Shown here piece after piece: positions 44,231-55,226 of a DNA stretch of 64,000 nucleotides (its first letter is position 1; every line of letters starts with the position of its first letter). The translations under genes and the position numbers were made by a program. The DNA is taken from contig CM034314.1 of the NCBI GenBank assembly GCA_019925795.1, positions 81,960,780 through 82,024,779 on the forward strand. The letters are read 5' to 3'. The stretch comes from Dendrobium chrysotoxum (lineage: Eukaryota > Streptophyta > Magnoliopsida > Asparagales > Orchidaceae). The notes under the pieces are model-generated. The model made no database searches and had not been told where the DNA came from. It was given only the letters and a program-made list of their open reading frames with translations.

Positions 44231-45499
44231 GATGGTAAATCAATACAGTATCAATAAAGTCATATAGTAATAATGAATCTATAGCATGCATTTTGGTGGT
44301 TATACTTAAACAAGTAAGAAGTCCTAGCTATCATAATATTTTTTAGTAGCCGGTAATCAATAATCAGTAATAATTGGCTCAAAAAATAGAGTCGTCACTC
44401 TTTACTCGTTGCACAATAAAAACTCTTTATAACTCCCAATCATTGTATCATTGTATCACATGAATCAGTAAATGATAACACCCAATTATAGTATTTAAAG
44501 AAAAGCCTGTCGGCTTACCATCCTGTACAGGTCAATCAATCTTCAATCAATGGGTCAACTAGTCTTTACTTATCTTTTACATATATTACAATAAAAGCAA
44601 TAGTAATTAGCTATTACCCAATTACATATATATTTTTATTCTCAATAGTTATATTAACAGTATGCTTAAATAAAAATATCTAATTTCTATACATTATAAA
44701 TCATATAAAATTTAATAACTTTTATTTTATCCGGTGAAATTTATAAATATTTCAGTTAAAATATTTATGATAATCAGTATAATAATATATAAAAAGTTAT
44801 GCTAAAAGTTTAATAAAGCTGAAAAAAATATAGTAAAATCAATTTTAAGGAGAAATCAACGGTCAAAATTAAAATCTTTGAAAATAAAGATAGAATTAGA
44901 ATAACCTACTTCAATCAGAATAATTTTTATAAAAGTGGAAAAGCAATCCGGAGATTAAAAATCCAAAAACAATTGTCTCTCTCCTCCTTCACTAGAAAAA
45001 AATAATTATAATTATTTAAAAGTTCTAAAAATAATAATTTGCTCTAGGCCTAGTTCCATAACACTCCAGTTCAAATATAAATTCAAATTTTTTTTATTTT
45101 CAATTATTTTAGAAATTCAAATTATTATAATATACCCACCTTAGGAAAAATATCATCCCCGCATTTTCCTTAAGGATTTAGGCACAAGAGTCAATATAAA
45201 ATAAAGTAGTGTGATTAAAACTCAAATCAAATCACGAATCAAAACTCGTTGAACTCAATCAATTCTTATCATACACTCATATAATTCATTCAATCACATT
45301 TCATTCACGTATGCAATCAATTATGGATGTAAAATTGACAAAAAAATAAGCTAACAGTAAACTTGAATAATCCTGACCAACATCACACTTCTGGTCCTCT
45401 TTTTTGACCTGAAAATATTTAAACCATATATAATGCGCTAAAATAGACCAACAGGTAACCAAATCCCACAACTAAATTCAAAGCACGATAAAGAAGCAA
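44231..45499. other. AT-rich repeat DNA between direct repeats
   Basis: No supported gene. The segment 45340-45430 repeats 42610-42660 joined to 42990-43040, that is, the pre-insertion version of the 327 bp element site. Confidence 0.5.
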
Positions 45500-46020
45500 T
45501 ATGCATATTATTAGTTAGTTCATAATAATAATAGTCATATGATCAAGAATCAATGAAAAAATAGTAAAACTCACATGCAGTAGGAGTATAATCTATAAAT
45601 AATAAAATAGTATGATACTTAAGCCAATAAAATAGTACAGTGAGGATACCAATAAATAAGTATGGGTGTTGAATTGATAAAGCAGTCATTATATCAGTAC
45701 TATTAATTAGTAAAGAAATCATATAAATGGATAAAATTAAAGCAGTTGTGAAGACTGTTGGAATCATATCAATATAATAAAACTCTATAATAATTTATAC
45801 ATGCTATCCATTTATTCTATATCAGTATCAAAACATTATCTTAATCACATGCTCAGTATATCACATACATAATATATCACATGCTTAATATTAGTACAGT
45901 GAATTAATAACAATAACAGTAATAATGAATTTGTAGTAGTATCAAACAGTATCAATTTTCATATCACTGATAGTATTAGTACAATAACATTAGTTAAACC
46001 GATGGCAGTAACAATAAAGC
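45500..46020. repeat. Direct repeat, downstream copy
   Basis: Partner of 43690-44230. Spacing between starts is about 1.8 kb. Whether these are old LTRs or a tandem duplication cannot be decided. Confidence 0.8.
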
Positions 46021-46313
46021 AATACAATTATTGCGGGCTAGAATATATGCTGCGATAGAGTTAAAAAGCTTTCGTCTCAGTGTTGTACGGATATTCAGCA
46101 CACAAACAAAATATAAAAAGAACACAGGAATTTTTACGTGGAAAACCCTGGAAAGGGAAAAAACCACGGGGCCTCGCCCAGTTGAAAAAATTCCACTAAT
46201 GTTTGCTTGAGATACAAGAAGCTGGCTCGTCCTCAAAATTCAAAACGATCACATTACAATAATCAACTCTTTGGTTGAACTTCAGTTACAATGGATGTCA
46301 GAAATCCGGCGAC

Positions 46314-46805
46314 ACTAGGTGGCCAGGAAGAAATCCTGCGTCACTTGGAAGTCAGGCAGAACTCCGGTGTCACTTGGAAATCGGGCGGAACTCCGGCATC
46401 ACTTGGAAGTCGGGCGGAACTCCGGCGTCACATGGAAGTCGGGCGGAACTCCGGCGTCACTTGAAAGTCGGGCGGAACTCCGACGTCACTTGGAAATCAG
46501 GTGGAACTACGGCATCACTTGGAAATCGGGTGGAACTCCGGCGTCACTTGGAAGTCTGACAGAACTTCGGCGTCACTTGGAAGTCGGGCAGAACTCCGGC
46601 GTCACTTGGAAGTCGGGCGGAACTCCGGCGCCACTTGGAAATCCGGTGGAACTCCAGCGTCACTTGGAAATCGGGCAGAACTTCGACGTCACATGGAAAT
46701 CGGGCGGAACTCCGGCGTCACTTGGAAATTGGGTGAAACTCCGGCGTCACTTGGAAGTCAGGCAGAATTCCGGCGTTACTTGAAATCAGGCGGAACTCCA
46801 GCGGT
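46314..46805. repeat. 29 bp minisatellite, 17 units
   Basis: The consensus unit is ACTTGGAAGTCGGGCGGAAC plus TCCGGCGTC. Seventeen consecutive units, all 29 bp except the last (28 bp), differ by a few point changes. Because 29 is not a multiple of 3 and the unit lacks stops, all forward frames stay open for long stretches, giving 29-residue repeat peptides that should not be taken for a gene. Confidence 0.95.
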
Positions 46806-46900
46806 GGTCGAGGAGGAGCTTCTTCCCTCCTTTTCCTCTCTCCTTCTTCTTCTTCTTCTCTTCTTCTTCACTTGGGTCCCCTCTTAAGAGAAATGAGGGA

Positions 46901-46910
46901 CTATTTATAG
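46901..46910 (-). promoter_or_regulatory. TATA box of the minus-strand LTR-like region
   Basis: CTATAAATAG on the minus strand, followed by GTCCCTCATTTCTC. Typical spacing and context for an LTR promoter. Confidence 0.55.
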
Positions 46911-47713
46911 TTTTTTGAGGATGGCATGACTCATAAATAGGAGGAGGATCAAGGGCTAATGTAGAGTGGTTTGGATGGATGGCCGATATTGAATCCCTTG
47001 ATCATGGGCTGTTTGTTAGAAATTTGAAGGTCTTAATAATATCATAATTTGATGATCTTAAGCTCGTTGGATTCGTCTCGTCGAGCCGCTTGATTCAACT
47101 ATAAGCATGTCTTGTTTGGAAATCATTTGGTAATCCAAATTATGGATTGAACCTTTCAAATGTGCTTCGGGTCTTTGATTTGGACTCATTTTGGATCAGT
47201 TTGAGTCGAATTTGGTGTTGTTGGGTTCGTATTTCTGAGACGTTCAGTTCAACTATAAGTTTATTGAAATCAGAGTTCATATGGTCTCCGAATTAATTTT
47301 GGAAGCTTCCAAGCTGATTTTGCCTCGAGATTTGTGCCTGATCAAGATAATTTTTTGATGATATATCAGATGTCCCCCTATTTTCAGACGTTGAAGCTCC
47401 AAAAATCTGAAAATACTTATTCTGACATTTCACATTGGCCGAATCATAAAAAATTGAGCTCCAAAAAATATTAACTTGCTTAAACTCAAGCATAGAGGTC
47501 CCGATGAGCTCTAAAAGTATCAAAATTGAGTTCGAGATGTTGAAAAAAGTGTTTGGGGACCCCAAAATTGTCTGATTTGGACCGTCTGGGCCAAAAATTG
47601 GGCCCAGATTTGTGTGGGCAGCCGAATCGGCCGAACTGCCCGGCCGGCCGACGCAGTCTCCGGCGACGGCGTAGAAACGCACCCGCGGCCCACTTGGCCC
47701 ACCCGTACGTGAC

Positions 47714-50700
47714 TGTTGACTGAAAAAACTATAATCCACGTAAGACTCAACTTCCGACTCAACCAACTACTCCCACGATCCCACGATCGCAAGTAACCGC
47801 TCCTCACGACACAAAATAACGCAACCCTTCCCATTTTCATTCTCACGCAAATAGACAAGCTCTCAGAACGAAAGAGAAGAAAGATCCGAAACTCACCTCG
47901 GGGCTCCCGTCGATCTTCGGACCAGACGCCGACTTCCGTCCCTCTACACTTACCTATCGATCTCCAGCCTCCTGCTCCGATGTCGAACCGGCCGGATCCG
48001 ACTCCGGCTGCCAAACCCGCCGGACATTCTTCCATCTCCGACCTCGCCGTCGAATCCCCCGTCCCGATTCCTGCGTCCGAAGCTGAAGCCGCCTGCAGAC
48101 CCGAAGTCTTCCCGCGTGCCCTAACTCCGGCCGACTCCAACCAGTCACCACCTCCTCCGCTCGGACCCGCCGCCGACTCGCCGGACCCGCCTAGCCTCCG
48201 ATCCGACGCCTGCCGTGCGTTCCCTAGCCCGACTCCTGGCTTCTCCGATCCGCCCGATCGGGCTATGCCCGATCCTCCTATATCTGTATAACAGATATAT
48301 TATTCTATTATATAATAATTATAATAATACATTATATTAGATATATTATATTATAATATACTTTTTATATTATAATATGTATTATTATTATTTATTTATA
48401 ATAATAATATACATTATATTATATTAAGTTATACTATAATAAATATATTTTATTATAATATATTAGTATTATTATTATTATTATTATATATTAAAATACA
48501 AAAAGGGGGGAAAGGGGGTCTTCAATCAAGCATCAAAATCAACGAATCATCCGCAAATATTTATCTGCAACCATTCATCGTCAATTGAAAGCATCTGAAG
48601 ACAAATTCCCGGGCCCGACAACGCCCTAAAGCCCCGGCCGTCGATTATCTTTCCGGTCGGGCGGACTTGAAAGGGCAAATGCCCTCCTTACCTCCCGGCG
48701 CCGGGGAGGGGACGCCGGAAGGCTGCCGAAAATTTCTCAAAAATTTGGGACTTAGCCAAAATTTTGAGAAAATTGAAAAATGCTTAAATGGCCATTTAAT
48801 TTAATAATAATTATATTATTAATTAATTGGTAAATTAAACGAAAAAAAGGGAATCGGCAACAGGCAATCGTCGACGATCATCAACGACAATCATCTGCAA
48901 CAAATCATTCATCAATCAAAGCTTCCGAAGACCATTCCGGGACCCGACAACGTCTCGAAGCCCTCGGCCGTTGACTATCTTTCCAGCCGGGCGGACTTGA
49001 AAGGGCAAATGCCCTCCTTACCTCCCGGCGCCGGGGAGGGGATGCCAGAAGGCTGCCGAAATTTCTTTAAAAATCTCGGACTTAGAAAAAAAATTTAAAA
49101 GATTGGAGAGATATGCAATTAATTGACTTAATTTGGGATTAATTAATTGAACAAATATTAAATTAAATTTTAATTTCAATTAAAACCCATTTAATCAATA
49201 AAAAAAAAGAGAATTTTGAAATTTCCAAATAGCATACAGATTTAAAATCAAAGCAATATAGCCCACTTTGAATGTTGAAGTATTGCAAGCAAGTGAATGG
49301 ACATCATGACTATAGCAATAACATTGAACAATTATCAACTAACAACAATAGTCATGCCTTCAAATTTAATATTGAAAGGAATAAGGGAGATATCCATTCT
49401 AGTAGTGGGCTAAAATCTTTTATCTGGGAAGAGCTTGGAGAAATGCTCAACAGAATATGGGCAGAATATGCAGATTAATTCTCATATCCTTGTCTTTCTC
49501 ATGTATGCAACATTCATTCTTATAATGCATTTGATGACTACAAGGAATTTCTTCCAACAACCAACAATCTTGAATAGATCTATTCAAAGAGTGATGATGA
49601 CACTAGGAGAAGTCTCATTTGACTCAAATGCACAAGATCACTCCTATGCTATTAACATCTTAATAAAGAGCCTTATGTAGCTTCTTTTTAGCACTCTTCT
49701 ATGATAACTACCCATCATTTCATAAGAAGGCATATCACTAATGCATAAGGAGAAGAAGCAATGAATTTATAGTATACTCAATTGATATATAAGGGATAAC
49801 AGAAGATTCTTATCAATCAATATAGTTCATTTACGAGCAAGAACACGATCTTCTAATGTCTATTGGATAAACATCCCTTACAAGCTATAGTAGACTACAT
49901 GACAAGCTTGCATAAATTAAACAACACATCTTCTATATATTACAACTTAAACCTGATCTAGAGCAACGCCACCGGATCCGCAACATGTGTACAAGCGGAC
50001 AGAAGGCGTTCGTAGGCCCTTAAAAGAAATCCCGACCTTTTCTAAATGAAATCACTTGCGCAAATGGATCATATCTAAATATTTTAAAATCTCCTTTTTA
50101 TGTATTAAATATGGTCCCACTGAATTGAAATCACCCCGCATGTGCTCCGATCGTCATATCTGAGTCCCAAATCCAACGATTCGAGAATGCTACGCGGGTC
50201 AAATATTCAAGTCTCATCCTCCTCCTCGATAGGACTGGAGTCGACACGACTTAAATCACAAAATGCCTCACAAAATCCTACGAAAATACTAGTGACTTTA
50301 ACGTTACCCCGATGATGGCTGTGTTGACAGAAAATTTCAACCGGAGGGGTCAAATCTCAAAACTAATAAAAGACTAAATCTTGAAAACTTAAAACTAAAA
50401 AACACATTCACCTCCCGCAACCGTTTATCAGGGGTGATAAATTTGAAATTAACCTCCGCTCACAAAGAGCGAATGCATGTCGGGTGTATTGCTACGATTC
50501 AGCCTCAAATAGTCTCTTGCCAGCAGGGATGTGGCACATGCCCTCTGATCGGGTGGTTTTGCCGTGAAATGGCACCATTATATTATGATCACGGCCAAAG
50601 CCCGTATGTTCCCTAACGACGTCAAACTCTTGAGTTATGAATTGAAGGGTATCTTCGATAGGCATAAAGCCTTCTGTCAGCTAAGGTGGATTCAGATATA

Positions 50701-51281
50701 TCCCCTTAGACAAACACCAATCCAGGTCTACAAGGTATTCTTGGACGAAGCAACCCATGGCTGCCGACAAGGTGCCTTCTGTCAGGTTGGGTCGACTACC
50801 TCCTATGACTAAGTAGACCAGGGATCATGACAGCCCGGGACGACAGAACCATGGGATCTTGATCGGGCTCATCTTCATTCCCCCCACCACCAGTTTTAAG
50901 TTCGTGGTGATAATTTCTAAATCATAAATTCAAATCTCAAATTCAAACCCTAAAACTGTTGCTATTATACGATGGGTTCATAACCTATATGACCGCTTTA
51001 ATAACTAGCCTTAATCGAAAGTTCTCTCTTGTTATCGGGAGGGGTAATTAACTATAGGGGCTTGCGCCTATAGGAAACCAGAACTCAGATCATAAAGTCC
51101 TCACAAAATGAGGGCGAAATCTCTGGGTAGTGTCTTATCTAAAACCTAATTTGCCTTCTGAAAATTCACCCGAAACCTAATTTTGTTAAAAATCTCCGCC
51201 ATCATCGCCATCAAATAAGGGAAATAGACTGATGACGGAGGAGAGGCCGGGAGGGCATTAATGGAATTTTTGGAGCCCACA
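47714..51281 (+). repeat. 5' LTR of Tat element, about 3.57 kb
   Basis: Starts TGTTGACTGAAAAAAC; the inferred end is TTTTGGAGCCCACA, seven bases before the PBS. It includes a GC-rich block (47980-48290), an AT-rich microsatellite-like tract (48290-48490), and a tandemly duplicated segment with GC hairpins (48600-49090). The 3' boundary is inferred because the matching end of the 3' LTR is outside the window. Open stretches inside it occur in both LTRs and are not genes. Confidence 0.8.
48540..49090. repeat. 330 bp-period duplication inside the Tat LTR
   Basis: The block GCGGACTTGAAAGGGCAAAT followed by GCCCTCCTTACC and the palindrome CCTCCCGGCGCCGGGGAGG occurs at 48691-48709 and 49021-49039. 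The flanks (CCCGACAACG, GCTGCCGAAA, CTCGGACTTAG-like) are also repeated. The 3' LTR has the same pair at 62310-62328 and 62642-62660, so the duplication predates this insertion. Confidence 0.85.
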
Positions 51282-51287
51282 GATTTC

Positions 51288-51306
51288 TGGCGACTCCGCT
51301 GGGGAC
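51288..51306 (+). promoter_or_regulatory. Primer binding site of Tat element
   Basis: TGGCGACTCCGCTGGGGAC. Starting TGGCGA, it is complementary to a tRNA ending UCGCCA. tRNA-Arg is used by related Ogre elements according to general knowledge; the match was not checked. Confidence 0.75.
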
Positions 51307-51534
51307 TGGTTTTTCTTTCCATCTTTGGCTAATTAACATAAACTATAATAGCGATGAAATTATTAAAACTCTAATGAATTTAAAAATAGGGTTTTGAAAT
51401 AATGCAATCAAATAAAATTTATTATATATATATTTATATATATAATATTTCATTCTGTCTAGTCTCTGCACTTTGAAAGTGTGGGGTGATGTATCAATTT
51501 TTGACTACTAACCCTTACCTTTCTTTTGTGCAGA

Positions 51535-52197
51535 ATGGAACTACAGAATACTCCCTTTACCGTCCAACTGGGACGAGGCGCTAGCATCCAGTTAGCGAAT
51601 GCTGTCATTAATACTGGAGACTCTGAAGCCACCATTCAATTTGGAAGCTTAGAGTTCTCTACAGCTACTACAATGGCTGCCACCGTACCTATTCACGGCA
51701 TGGCTGTTCAAGGCCATTCTGCGAGGCCTGACTCTGCTGAAACTTATGCACGACGTGCTTATTCCGTGCAACAGCCACGAGCTACTAGAACTGTTACTAC
51801 TAAAGCAGTTCAGCAAAATAGAACCTCTGTCTTCGAAAGATTATCACAGCCCAAGGCCCCAACCACAGAGACGGTCGTAACTGGAGGAAGAGTATATGTG
51901 GTACCTACTAGGGCCACCACTCTGCCAACCAGGTTATCTACACCCGGGAAGGACGATGCTGAAGCCTCCTCATCCGGAGGAAGGCTCACAAGAAGGCAAA
52001 GGAGAAAGTTGAATGCCAAACCACGAGCTCAACAACCACTGCAAGTGCATCCATCAACACTCCCAGCCTTGGAACCAGAGGTTAACGTTCCCACCCATAA
52101 CAAGTTTGCAAATCTAAAATGGGTGAAGAGGAACAGCCCTACTGGCGAGTTGAAACAGTCATTTTGGGATCAACAACAACAAACTCATGTTCCTTAG
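51535..52197 (+). pseudogene. Upstream ORF / gag N-terminal region of Tat element
   Basis: An open stretch of 220 codons from ATG 51535 (MELQNTPFTVQLG) to a TAG at 52195. The middle has SVFERLSQP and a basic SGGRLTRRQRRKLNAK, typical of the region before gag in Tat elements. After the TAG the same frame continues (KKKHETLSARVHRVL) to a second TAG at 52489 and then directly into gag at 52510. The original protein was therefore probably one long polypeptide, now split by two stops. A strong splice-acceptor-like CTTTCTTTTGTGCAG precedes the ATG. Confidence 0.75.
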
Positions 52198-54578
52198 AAA
52201 AAGAAACATGAGACTCTATCAGCTAGGGTGCATAGAGTTTTAAAAGTTGCAAGAGAAAATGGTCTGATAATGAAGAAATATCAAAGGCCATTGACATTCA
52301 AGACTACAAGAATCCCACAAAGAGAGTTACCAATTGCCACGGTAGCTCAAGAGAAATCGAGATCAACTCCACGCGGTGAATATTGGAGCGTGAATCCTAG
52401 ACCTCGTGTTCAGGATTCTGCTATTAAGAGATCCCAGTGGAAGGGAAAAGAAATTTGGAGGCCGAGACCTCCTGAAAAAAGATCACTGTAGAAGAAAGTC
52501 AATATAGGCGTGACATCTGGTGCAGCCTCCCAGAGATCCGCCTTTAATAAAAATCGTCAACAATGGGTACCTATGGAAAATGTTCCTACTACTGACACTT
52601 ATAATAGTCGACACCTTGGAGAATTTTCTAAAGAATCCTATTGCCAGCCAACTTCAACCTCTCGGAAGAATGTCAACTTTGACCGTACCCCTCCAATAGA
52701 AGAAGTTCCTATATCGCATGCAGAACCAGAGATCTATTGGAAGCGTCGTTCTGAGATTCGAGTACAGGAAAATGACAATGATGATGAAGACACCATGGAA
52801 GTCGAGGTAGTCTACATGGTGGGTCATGGTGATGAGCCACATCAAACACATGGCTATCGACGACGCAACGAAGCAGGACCCGCCTCTTCTAAAACAACAA
52901 CCTCTCAAGAAGATCAAGCTCAGCACGAGCAGTCAGAAGAAGGAGTTCCCTCAAACGGTGAACAAAATGATGATCAAGATGAAGAAGTGCTTGCTAAGAC
53001 ATTAGCACAAGCACAAAGACGTTTGAAACTCCAGATGAAAGAAAAAGATAAGGAGATATCCGATCTGAACAACAAAATGATAGAAATAATGGCACAGATG
53101 ACTGCGATGATACAGTTAATGCAGAAGAACATCATTACTACTCATGCATTTCCTCAACCAACTGATCATCATACATCGGGTCAGCCCGTTAATCAGCAGA
53201 TATCATATAGCGTTCCTACTAATTTGCCAACCGACCCAATACCTCAGGTGTCTGAAATTCGAATCACACCTGAAGGAGGAAATGAGGCTGATCGACTTGT
53301 TCATCAGCAAACTCACCACGATGTTGCAAATACATCTGAGCCAGTGATGACTCCGCAACTAGAATCAATAATCAATGAAAAGATTAAAGCTGTCATTGCC
53401 TCAGAGCAAGTAGAGAAATTTGTGAGCAAGGGTCGCCCGTATCCAGCTGAATATGATCAAGTGTCATATCCTAAAGGTTATTCAGTGCCTAAGTTTAATA
53501 CTTTTAATGGCACCGACAATCCTAAACAACACTTGGCTCAATTTAAAGCAACTTGTGGAAATACTGGAGGCAACGATGCTCTACTCTTTCGCCAATTCAT
53601 TAGTAGTTTGACTGCAACTGCTTTTGAATGGTACACTGAGCTTCCCAATGATTCTGTTAAGACATTTGCAGAATTAGAGAATATGTTCGTGAAAAGATTC
53701 GCAAGCGCTACGGAGAAAACTACTATCGCTGACCTTGCCCTAGAGAAACAAAAAAAGGGTGAGCCAGTGACAAAGTACATCACTCGCTGGCGTAATATGA
53801 GCATGAAATACGAACAACAATTAGAAGAGGAGCACGCTGTTCAACTGCTAATGGAAAACATCGATGATAAGATGTTACCATTTTTATGCATGGCCTCCAT
53901 CAGCACTTATCAAGAGCTACTGGATAGAGTAGCTAAATTTAAAAAGTTGAATTTGTCTAAGTCTGAAAATCATTCAGATAGACCCCGAAGAAATAAAGCT
54001 GCAGATACTAGAAGGGATGAGATCTATTCTGCATCATCTTTAAGGATCGATATAGAAAAACAATCTACTCCTAAAGATGATAAAGGAAGACAATATTCTA
54101 AACCCCAGCCAAAATTAGTATTGGGAGGAAACGACATGTCTCAGACTTTTCGTGATGGAGGAGAACGTTCGAGGCCAAGAACCGGTGATCGAATCACATC
54201 CCTTAAAGAGAAAATTAATAGAGAATATTCTTTTAAGAGGGAAAGCGTGGCAAAGTTATTTAAGTAAGCACTTAATGCCGGTCTTGAATTACCTGAATGT
54301 AAAAGACCAGAAGAAGCTGAGCAGAAAGATAATCCAAATTTTTGCCCGTATCACCGAGTTATCAGTCACCCTATTAAAGATTGTTATGTCTTCAAAGACT
54401 GGCTTGAAAAAAAATATAGAGATGGTGAGTTCACGCTATCAAATAGCGTTCTAGTTCACCCAAAGAAGGAATCTGTGAAGGTGATTGTGTCTTCTCCTAT
54501 ACCTCCAATGAAGGAAGGAGACAAAATGAAGAAAAAAATGAATGGCAGACTGCAATCTCCAAGAAGACAAGTAAGATG
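52198..54578 (+). pseudogene. Tat gag
   Basis: The main open block is 52510-54267 (585 codons), in the same frame as the upstream ORF. It holds a coiled-coil stretch (about 53000-53120, KDKEISDLNNKMIEIM), then the retrotransposon gag core: KFNTFNGTDNPKQHLAQF, ATAFEWYTELP, FVKRFAS, EPVTKYITRWR. A TAA at 54265 interrupts it, but the frame continues to 54578 with CPYHRVISHPIKDCYVFKDWL, the Cys-His motif of Tat gag. Gag forms the particle and binds RNA. The single stop just before the Cys-His box is the notable defect. Confidence 0.85.
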
Positions 54579-55058
54579 ATTAAGCAACTGGAAGGAGTTC
54601 CTGGTGTAAAATGGAGATCCTCTACGGAACCAGTGCTTGAATTGAAAGGAAATCAAAATGCAGGTGCATCCACTTCCAGGTCATCAACTCGAAGATGTTC
54701 TAATACTAAGCGGTTCTATAAAACATCCTCTAAGAAGTCTGACAGCTCAAACAAGCGTAACAGGCTAAAGAATAAGAGGACCGTACTTCAAAAGATCATC
54801 AATAATTTGGAGGATTATCATCAACCAATAAGGCGGCCTATAACACTTACAGATTTTATGTCTGGGCTTCAAATAGACCAATCAGAAGTGAAAAATGATG
54901 AACAAGAAGATGAAGAATCACTCCATGTAGAAACATGCCGAGTCATTTCAGTAACATCAACTGCATGCCAACGAGACTCTTTTAAAGGTCATGATGGGGG
55001 TCAGATAGTAATGTCTTTTACAAAAATGACTGATAAAAGACATCTGAGTCTTGTCTGA
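54576..55058 (+). CDS. Basic linker ORF between gag and pol of Tat element
   Basis: An open stretch of 160 codons starting at an ATG that overlaps the gag stop as ATGA. It is Lys/Arg/Ser-rich (SSKKSDSSNKRNRLKNK), followed by RRPITLTDFMSGL and an acidic stretch (NDEQEDEESL). RPITLTDFM-like words occur before the protease in related elements. It lies in the pol frame, but several stops separate it from the pol block at 55230. It may be part of a once continuous gag-pol. Confidence 0.6.
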   Translation: MIKQLEGVPGVKWRSSTEPVLELKGNQNAGASTSRSSTRRCSNTKRFYKTSSKKSDSSNKRNRLKNKRTVLQKIINNLEDYHQPIRRPITLTDFMSGLQIDQSEVKNDEQEDEESLHVETCRVISVTSTACQRDSFKGHDGGQIVMSFTKMTDKRHLSLV

Positions 55059-55226
55059 TGGTGCTACATACAGATTGTGACTCAGAAGAAGAGTTGTGTT
55101 TTCCAAGTGACGATGAGTCGATCAACAAATAACTTCACGAATGGAGCGTGTAAAGCTGAGTGAAGACTTTGAACATATAACAAAATCTTCATCAGAAAAG
55201 GCTGAGTCAAATGGGTGGCTTAAGTA

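Larger units (their letters stand above)
46032..47713 (-). mobile_element. LTR-like promoter region on minus strand, probably split by the Tat element
   Basis: Read on the minus strand: a U3-like segment (47713 to about 46910), a TATA box CTATAAATAG (plus strand 46901-46910), a purine-rich leader (GAAGAAGAAG runs), then the 29 bp minisatellite. Near the end comes CCGTGGTTTTTTCCC..GGGTTTTCCACGTAAAA, a block familiar from copia-type LTRs. It ends ..TAGCCCGCA at plus 46032. The Tat LTR begins at its other edge, so the rest may lie beyond the Tat element. Confidence 0.5.

Noticed and set aside
46275..46887. Three overlapping plus-strand open frames with 29-residue repeats
   Set aside because: They arise because the 29 bp minisatellite unit has no stops; each frame shows the same unit, and there is no start, domain or splice context.
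47980..48291. Pro-rich 103-codon open frame, and the similar ones at 61574-61822 and on the minus strand
   Set aside because: Lies inside the GC-rich part of the Tat LTR and is present in both LTRs with frame-disrupting indels; no family match.
49435..49680. 81-codon open frame duplicated exactly at 63059-63304
   Set aside because: The duplication is the LTR pair itself; no domain or coding evidence.
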